A stretch of 64,000 nucleotides of DNA from Notospermus geniculatus (lineage: Eukaryota; Nemertea; Pilidiophora; Heteronemertea; Lineidae): NCBI GenBank assembly GCA_002633025.1, contig NMRB01000249.1, positions 179,336 to 243,335 of the forward strand, given 5' to 3'. The position numbers and the translations under genes are program-made. Of the stretch, positions 58,028-64,000 are shown piece after piece; position 1 is the first letter of the stretch, and every line of letters begins with the position of its first letter. The notes under the pieces are model-generated. The model worked only from the letters and a program-made list of their open reading frames with translations. It did no database searches and was not told the origin of the DNA.

Positions 58028-59011
58028 TTTTGTCTAAATGACTACAAGGATCCAGCCAGGATTAAGTACAGACTTGGAAAGGTTATCCCCTTCCAACCAC
58101 CACTGATATCACCCAAGAATGGGATTTGGTTCCCAGATTATTCAGGGAGAATAGTAAACATGCAACAGCCCAATGACACACCCTATAAGAATGTTGTAGT
58201 ATATGTTAATAAGAAGAGTTATTTTGGAATCCATTACAAGACTTCGTTTTATAAACAAGTCACAGGGTGTGTAGGATCTATACACATGGGTTATATAGTG
58301 TTTTATTTTCCTATTGGGCGGAAAAAAACCTGCCTACTTTATGACGTCAGAGGGGGAACATTTGAAGGGAACGTCATCATACCAATCACAAATAAATGCA
58401 TTTCTGGAGGAGTTGACTATGACATCAGTATAGGATATGAGGGGAAAGTTGTTTTGTCCTGCCATCAAAATTTCATCGGAGCCACAATTTATGATATAAA
58501 ATTGTCAAACGAAACTGGTCGAGTTCAATTTATCCTCATCAATGGAGTTATCTTCCCTTTAATGCGCGAGCCACAGGTCATCATCAAGGATGTTTACATT
58601 CGTGAAAAAATGCACGTGGTCGGATATTTTCTGATAGATAATTACCGGGCGACGAAATACCGGGAGAGAAAGTTCATAAGGCAATGTCGTAGTGGTGCCG
58701 ATCTAACTTACAGTAAATCGTCCGATATGTTGTTTTTGATTTGTGCAGGTCTACGCTTTACTGCGATCGGATTGAAACGTATTTTTTATCCTAAGGACGG
58801 TTGCCTTAAAAAAGATTCTAAGGGGAACAAATTTACCAAGAAAATTGCTACCTTTTATCCCAGTATCAACGATTGGTTTCCAAATCATTACCAATTCAAT
58901 CCCACAGATGGCGCTTTACTGCATTTCAAATGCCCTCCACTTATGGCTCCAGGCATTCAAGCGCATATTGTTTCAGCTGAAGTTTACGATCTTGTGATTA
59001 TAGAAGACTAA
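58028..59011 (+). CDS. Unrecognised protein, upstream paralogue
   Basis: The frame is open from 58028. The first ATG is 58160 (283 residues), but similarity to the next gene continues upstream of that ATG (GKVIPFQPPLISPKNGIWF), so the true start is probably an exon boundary nearby, for example after CCAG at 58059. No domain recognised. The protein is rich in beta-branched and aromatic residues, suggesting beta structure, and has no clear TM helix. LLYDVRGGTFEG and KCISGGVDYD align with MYRISRGKLIG and KCKAGFYTLD in the downstream gene, and IYDIKLSNETGRVQF with FYDLHREHQNGKMVF. This shared pattern at the same spacing supports both being genuine genes. Confidence 0.6.
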   Translation, partial: FCLNDYKDPARIKYRLGKVIPFQPPLISPKNGIWFPDYSGRIVNMQQPNDTPYKNVVVYVNKKSYFGIHYKTSFYKQVTGCVGSIHMGYIVFYFPIGRKKTCLLYDVRGGTFEGNVIIPITNKCISGGVDYDISIGYEGKVVLSCHQNFIGATIYDIKLSNETGRVQFILINGVIFPLMREPQVIIKDVYIREKMHVVGYFLIDNYRATKYRERKFIRQCRSGADLTYSKSSDMLFLICAGLRFTAIGLKRIFYPKDGCLKKDSKGNKFTKKIATFYPSINDWFPNHYQFNPTDGALLHFKCPPLMAPGIQAHIVSAEVYDLVIIED

Positions 59012-59034
59012 AATGGTAAATCTCTCTCTTGGCC

Positions 59035-59213
59035 GGTGTAATGTTTTTCATTGCCCCCCGTTTGCCAATGCCTCCCAACAAACAAACGATTGACGGAATA
59101 AGCCGCGGCGTGACAATGTGGATGCACTGATGAACATATCTTTCTGTTTTTGACTGTCCGCCACGCAATAAAACGAGCATTTTCATACGGGCGGCATTCT
59201 CAAACATTACACA
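59035..59213. mobile_element. 179-bp MITE, GGTGTAATGTTTTT ends
   Basis: Diverged relative of 16828-17000. Left end GGTGTAATGTTTTTCATTG, right end CTCAAACATTACAC. It lies just after the stop codon of the unknown gene. Copies are diverged, so it is an older family. Confidence 0.7.
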
Positions 59214-59510
59214 GGTGTGAAAGGAAAGAATGTCCCCAGGAAAAACTGCCCCAGGAACAAAAGATCCTATTGTGACATTCTAATCTCTGGTGATTGGTTT
59301 CTATAGCCATGCACCTTAATCCGTCATTGAACAATAGAAGGGGATACTTCTTACAGGGGGATATTCCTTACTGTTACACCTGCTCCCGAATGAAGTAACC
59401 TCGACGGGGACGACTGCCGGAGAGATTGGCGCAGAATTTACATATAGCATTATTTATTATCCAATATTTTACGCTCTGTCTTTGTAACTTCCTTTTTATT
59501 ATGCTCGTAG

Positions 59511-60533
59511 GTAAGCAAAAATTACAAATACAAATTAAGTCATCGAATGTCGTTCATTCCACCAATCAGATCGTCGGAAAGATATCTTTTTATTGCATTT
59601 TGCGATATCCAGCCATTTGTTTCGGTAGAATACGTGGAACAGCCAGTGCCTTGGACGAGAATTCTTGTGTACTCTCCACGTCGAAATAACCTTTATCGGG
59701 TTTTATATAATTTTTCCTATTTTCATGACAAACCTAACGATATCACGGTCTATGTCACCCAACGTCTTGATTACTACTTAAGGACTCTCGTCAGGAAGAC
59801 CCGCAAAAAATTTGCCGTCACCGAAATATGGATGTACCGGATATCACGTGGGAAATTGATAGGAAAGCTATCTGTCCCGCCTGAAGAGAAATGCAAAGCT
59901 GGTTTTTACACGCTGGATATGTTAACGTTTGTTTTCTATTGTTTCCTTTCCGCGCGATCTGCAATGTCCTTGACCTTTTACGACCTACACCGGGAACACC
60001 AAAATGGTAAAATGGTGTTTGCTTTCTCGTACAATATAACTCTTCAATTTCAACTGCCGATCAAAATCGTATCGGACGACCCGGACAATTCTTGGTTCAG
60101 TTTGTTCCACAGGGCGCAATATCCCGTTCTCATCTTCATCAATAATATCAACTTCCGCTTGCATATTGTCCTAGTCCTTCGCAACCAAGACGCACGCCCT
60201 AAAATATGGGTACACGAGGTTCTTGTGCCAAAGACCTTCACCGTACACATCATCGCTACTAACGAAGCGTTAGGGGTGTTCGTTGTACGTTTTTGGCACA
60301 TTAGGGAAAGAAAATATGCTGGATTTTCCGGCTTCGAAATGCATAAAATTTGTTCATCTAGTTTGAATGCAAACTATGACGTCATCAGTCGGCTTCGGCT
60401 CGAAATGCATGGAATAAGTAACGATGAGAGTAGACACATTAGAAATGCCCATTTCGAGCAAAACAGGAACATCCGCTGGGTACATCGGAACCACAAGAAA
60501 TACGATGGAGTAAATATATTTTCGCCCATTTAG
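59511..60533 (+). CDS. Unrecognised protein, downstream paralogue
   Basis: The first ATG is 59547 (328 residues), and the frame is open back to 59511. The protein resembles the gene at 58028-59011 over most of its length at low identity: NDITVYV against KNVVVYV, the RGKLIGKLSVPPEEKCKAGF block, then FYDLHREHQNGKMVF. There is no signal peptide, TM helix or known motif that I can identify. The C-terminus is basic and His/Arg-rich (ESRHIRNAHFEQNRNIRWVH). Conserved short strands ending in Gly/Lys suggest a repeated beta-sheet fold such as a propeller, but that is a guess. The stop is at 60531-60533, 30 bp before a MITE. Confidence 0.65.
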   Translation, partial: VSKNYKYKLSHRMSFIPPIRSSERYLFIAFCDIQPFVSVEYVEQPVPWTRILVYSPRRNNLYRVLYNFSYFHDKPNDITVYVTQRLDYYLRTLVRKTRKKFAVTEIWMYRISRGKLIGKLSVPPEEKCKAGFYTLDMLTFVFYCFLSARSAMSLTFYDLHREHQNGKMVFAFSYNITLQFQLPIKIVSDDPDNSWFSLFHRAQYPVLIFINNINFRLHIVLVLRNQDARPKIWVHEVLVPKTFTVHIIATNEALGVFVVRFWHIRERKYAGFSGFEMHKICSSSLNANYDVISRLRLEMHGISNDESRHIRNAHFEQNRNIRWVHRNHKKYDGVNIFSPI

Positions 60534-60563
60534 AACAGTCTTAAATCATTCCCTTTCAAACTA

Positions 60564-60868
60564 AAGGTGCTCTAGTTCGAATTGTAAACATTACGGTTTG
60601 TTTATTTACATGGTTGATTATAATAGTTATTTTCCTCGGACAGGTGGCAGCACCGTGTATACATGTACCAAAACATTAATGTTATCTATTTTTATATCTA
60701 TCTTGGTAAATATTCTTGTAACTGAAATATATTTATGATTTTACGCTCAAAAACAAACAAAAAGTTGTGAAAGGCGAGATTTAATTCGATTTTTATCTGA
60801 TTTGTTAGTACCAGAAGTTGACAATAGGTGGCACACCGTAATGTTTACAATTCGAACTAGAGCACCTT
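60564..60868. mobile_element. 305-bp MITE with TA target, second copy
   Basis: Nearly identical to 2485-2789 and the same length. TA flanks both sides (60562-60563 and 60869-60870). The two copies differ by two reciprocal TACATGTA/TA differences and a few bases, so transposition was recent. Confidence 0.9.
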
Positions 60869-61718
60869 TAAAGGAAGACTCCATTCATTGGCTAAATTTT
60901 GTTTTTGAAGTATCGTTAATACATTCAAACTCATTGATATCTGCAACATGTCATATTTTTTAACATCAGCAAATGCATCATTTTAAGTATTTTAATTTCA
61001 TCCCAAGGGGGCCATTGCACAGCACATGTGATGTCATTTATGCACGATCAAAAATAGATAATATCTATTTTTGGCACAATGCATATTTATGAAGGTACAA
61101 CCAATAGGCCTAGGCAGTCACAGTATTAGCTCATTCACTACAAAGGTCGACAGCCTATTGACACTAGTGACATCACAACTCATGAAAATAGTCTCCAGGG
61201 ATTGATAAAAATTCAAAAGTTTTTAATGAGTGGCGTCTCCCTTTAAGGAAAGCTGAACGGATGTGAGCATCAAAAAAGGCGGAAAACCATAGAAGTTGAT
61301 ACTAAGTGGGAAAGACAATTTGCCAATGAAAACATATGCATCGATCGCCTCCCCTCGTCTGACTGCGTCTGCGCACGTCGTGATTGATTTGCCAGCGCAG
61401 TCATTTGATTGGACGAGGTATCGAAATTCAATTTACCATTGAGTTCTCCGGTGTAATGAATGAGAATGCCTTCCGTATGACACTTTATTGTTTGGTGGAC
61501 ACTCAAAACTAGACAGACAGTTTGCCATTGCCTCCCAATTGTCATGTCGCGGCTTAATTCGTCAATCTTTAGTTGGGGCATTGGCAAACAGGGCACAATG
61601 AAATATACATACAGAAGTATTATAAAGTTTGCTATTTTGGGTTTTCTTCCTCCACTGACGACACTCGCTGTGGAGAGTTCCACAAGTGTAATTTGAAGTT
61701 GGGATGTGACCAGATTAA
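60869..61718. other. Intergenic with decayed repeats
   Basis: A short CAAAAATAGATA palindrome lies near 61048-61075. Around 61500-61590, on the minus strand, there is a decayed relative of the 59035-59213 element (GCCAATGCC, GATTGACG, AAGCCGCG in the same order). No gene. Confidence 0.45.
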
Positions 61719-62082
61719 AGGGAGACATGCGAAAAATATTGCCAGGCGGGCACAAGTTGTCTGAGTTGTAGCGCCGTCTGTTAATGCACAGTGACACTAC
61801 GCTACATGTATATCACAGGCGCCTGTAGAGCTATCAGTGAGTTAAGAACACTTTTCTAACCAAACGTATCTAAAAAACACAACACGTATCTAAAAACACA
61901 CCACGAGCTCATAAATTCGTGAGCTCGGGGGGTGTTTTTTACAAACTAGTGTTTTTTGGGTAGATACGTGTTCTAAGCTCACTAATAGCTCTACAGGGGC
62001 CTGTGATATAGCGTAGTGTCATCGTGTTTTTACAACTCAGACAACTTGTGCCCGCCGGGCAATATTTTTCGCATGTCTCCCT
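61719..62082. mobile_element. 364-bp foldback MITE with TTAA target duplication
   Basis: AGGGAGACATGCGAAAAATA on the left is matched by TATTTTTCGCATGTCTCCCT on the right. TTAA lies at 61715-61718 and 62083-62086. The arms pair for about 150 bp. piggyBac-type by target site. Confidence 0.9.
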
Positions 62083-62452
62083 TTAACATGCGTGTGTAAA
62101 CGCTACCCTTCGAACACAACCGGTCCAGAATGCAGATTCTTTGTATATGAGTGTATATCCACAGTGCATACCAGCCTCAAAGGGAATTAATCTGCCTGAA
62201 TTCCCCCTGCCTAGGCCTTACGCCAGCGAACCGTAATTACCGTTAGGTTTGTTATTACTATACTTGTTATGTTGAACACTCATTATTTCCCCAACGAGTA
62301 TGTAAGTGATCGGCATTAAAAATAGCAATTGTCATAACACTTGCGCGATTGTCAAGCTTGCTTCCAGTCCTTGAGTGAACACCTTGCGTGTTTGTAGCAA
62401 GACCGAAATAGCATGGCTCGTAAAAAAGACATTTATTCAATGGTCTTCATTT

Positions 62453-62460
62453 TATATAAA
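62453..62460 (+). promoter_or_regulatory. Candidate TATA box of the GPCR gene
   Basis: TATATAAA lies 125 bp upstream of the GPCR start codon. A start site about 30 bp downstream would leave a 5' untranslated region of about 100 bp. There is no other supporting element, so this is tentative. Confidence 0.35.
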
Positions 62461-62584
62461 CAGTGAAGAACTTGGGCCGAACTAGCGTCACTTCTTCTAC
62501 CACAGTTTCAACTGGATCACGATGTACATGTAGGCTCCCGTGACATTTAATCCAAAATGGTAACTGCAGCATAAGTCGTAAAAT

Positions 62585-63568
62585 ATGGATGTCGTCACCA
62601 TGCAGCTGTTCAGCCAAAGTGGCCAAGACTTTGTGCTGCTCCGCTTGGAAAATTTCGTCGGGTTCCTGAAGGGATATGTAATGGCGGTCATCTTTGCAAT
62701 AGGAAGTTTTGGAAACATCACCTCTCTTGTAATTTTTATCCGTTATGGAAGGAAGAACGACGCGATGGCGACGTACCTTATTTGCCTTGCTGTATCGGAT
62801 ATGTTATGTATTCTTTTCGTAGGTTTTCCTATATGGCTCTTTTTAGGCCTTCCGTACGTTACAGACGGAAACATGTCCTACAGTATCTACCACGTATCAT
62901 TGCTAAGTTGCAAACTCGGCACATACATCTACGTCCTCTTTCAAACGACTTCGGCCTGGATAATCGCAGTGTTCTCAGTCGAACGAGCAATAATGGTTTG
63001 GTTTCCCCTGCAAAGGATGAAATTTACTCCAACGCGCCGAAGGAGGGTCTTGTCAGTGGTTTTGATATGCTGCGCTCTTTCGGGAATTCATAGTGGCATT
63101 ATGAGTAATTTTTTCATCGTAGGTAGCAGAACGTTCTGCTACTATCCCGAAGAATCATCACTGTTTCTGATTTATGATAGTTTTCTTTATTATTTTTTCC
63201 CCTGCTTCACAATCACAACAGCAAATATACTTATTCTAATTGGAATTACAAAGTGGAAACGTAGCAAAGATTGTGTGCCTTTGTCGAAAAAGGAAGTCTC
63301 CGACCAGAAGGCACTCATCAACCTGTTCCTTGTGTCTGCCATGTTTGTTGTTTTCATGACGCCAAACTCCGTCATCTCTGTTTACATCTTTAACCAACCA
63401 GACGACGCTGAACAGTCCTATACAACTCTATTGTATCTCCTCTTCGAGTTGTTCACCCAGGTCAGTTACTTTAACTACTGTTTGAACTTTGTTGTTTACG
63501 GATTTTCTTTACCATACTACCGTCGAGGACTGCGAAAATTATTTTGTTGTTGCACCTTTCCATGGTGA
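62585..63568 (+). CDS. Class A G-protein-coupled receptor, peptide-receptor-like
   Basis: Intronless, 327 residues, with seven hydrophobic helices at about 31-54, 63-86, 106-130, 153-175, 193-219, 243-268 and 281-306. Class A landmarks: GN in TM1 (SFGNITSLVIF), LAVSD in TM2, a TM3 cysteine (SCKLGTY) that can bond with FCYYPE in the second extracellular loop, ERA in place of DRY at the end of TM3, and FMTPN in place of CWxP in TM6. NFVVY replaces NPxxY in TM7, followed by a helix 8 ending in CCC, a likely lipid-anchor site. The pattern resembles invertebrate FMRFamide-type and related orphan neuropeptide receptors, but the ligand cannot be told from sequence. The N-terminus is short, and one NxS/T site (NMS) lies in the first extracellular loop. 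Confidence 0.9.
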   Translation: MDVVTMQLFSQSGQDFVLLRLENFVGFLKGYVMAVIFAIGSFGNITSLVIFIRYGRKNDAMATYLICLAVSDMLCILFVGFPIWLFLGLPYVTDGNMSYSIYHVSLLSCKLGTYIYVLFQTTSAWIIAVFSVERAIMVWFPLQRMKFTPTRRRRVLSVVLICCALSGIHSGIMSNFFIVGSRTFCYYPEESSLFLIYDSFLYYFFPCFTITTANILILIGITKWKRSKDCVPLSKKEVSDQKALINLFLVSAMFVVFMTPNSVISVYIFNQPDDAEQSYTTLLYLLFELFTQVSYFNYCLNFVVYGFSLPYYRRGLRKLFCCCTFPW

Positions 63569-64000
63569 TCCTGGTTTATACGTCGTCGTACGACCAGCGG
63601 ACGTAAACGTTCACGAACGCGAACGCCAGGCATTCAATCCGAGGGCATTAGCTCGGATGTCTGCGCGGAGGTTCCAATTCAGGTCTGCGCGGACTACCCT
63701 GGATGTCCACGGACGTTGATTGGAATATCCTTGCTGACCCCGCGATTATACTTTCTCCTGTCGTCTTAGATTGTTGCATCCTTTCTTAAGTCGGTGGTAA
63801 TATTTCATGATCGTTTATTTTGTGACGTGTGAAACTGCATTTAAAACCGTCACTCAACGATAGAATAAGAAATAGAAATCGAGTTTCTAAGGTGAAAGAC
63901 ATTGCTTCCTACCAGAATTGAACTCAACGTCACTCAACGTCACTCAACGATAAATAATTAAATGTGGGACTTCAACCTTATCTTCCTTGTTTTTAACCGA
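63569..64000. other. Downstream of the GPCR, no gene seen
   Basis: A CTCAACGTCA word is repeated near 63920-63950. No further exon. Confidence 0.5.

Noticed and set aside
1-64000. CRISPR arrays, bacterial operons or phage features
   Set aside because: GT-AG introns, MITEs and animal receptor families show a eukaryotic genome. No regularly spaced identical repeats were seen.

Overview
The window reads as nuclear DNA of an invertebrate animal. Genes are split by GT-AG introns or sit alone as single exons in AT-rich, gene-poor DNA full of foldback (MITE-type) transposons, and there are three runs of N (assembly gaps). A marine deuterostome such as amphioxus (Branchiostoma) is my leading guess. 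It rests on a transmembrane LRR-Ig protein, a cysteine-less pentameric ligand-gated channel, very dense short MITEs and a striking excess of the octamer TACATGTA. This is inference, not proof.

Layout. 1-17.4 kb: a pentameric ligand-gated ion channel (pLGIC) locus. A block of about 7.5 kb (772-8372) is repeated at 9637-17135. Each copy carries a pre-TM1/TM1 exon followed by two adjacent, equal-length, in-frame versions of the exon encoding the end of TM1, the pore helix TM2 and the start of TM3. These look like mutually exclusive exons. Ligand-binding-domain exons (8567-8764, 9440-9547) lie between the blocks, and a TM3-TM4 exon (17120-17409) closes the second copy but carries a 2-base frameshift exactly where the homology between the blocks ends. 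17.4-50 kb: no convincing gene. It holds about twenty foldback elements, a minisatellite, a possible SINE fragment and two gaps. 50.6-53.6 kb: one long intronless minus-strand gene for a 1007-residue LRR-Ig-LRR-Ig single-pass membrane protein. 56.6 kb: a possible PAN/apple-like exon. 58.0-60.5 kb: two tandem single-exon coding regions of an unrecognised family that appear to be diverged paralogues. 62.6-63.6 kb: an intronless class A GPCR.

The recognisable genes all point to cell-surface signalling or recognition, but nothing suggests they share a pathway.

The most interesting structure comes from comparing the repeated copies base by base. At eleven places one copy has TACATGTA where its homologue has only TA, a precise 6-bp gain or loss at a TA site. 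This resembles the footprint left by a Tc1/mariner-type excision and could explain why the octamer is so common here. A second signal is a family of foldback elements (three copies) flanked by 13-15 bp target duplications, with a conserved GACCCC hairpin; one copy has a clean empty site in the other block.
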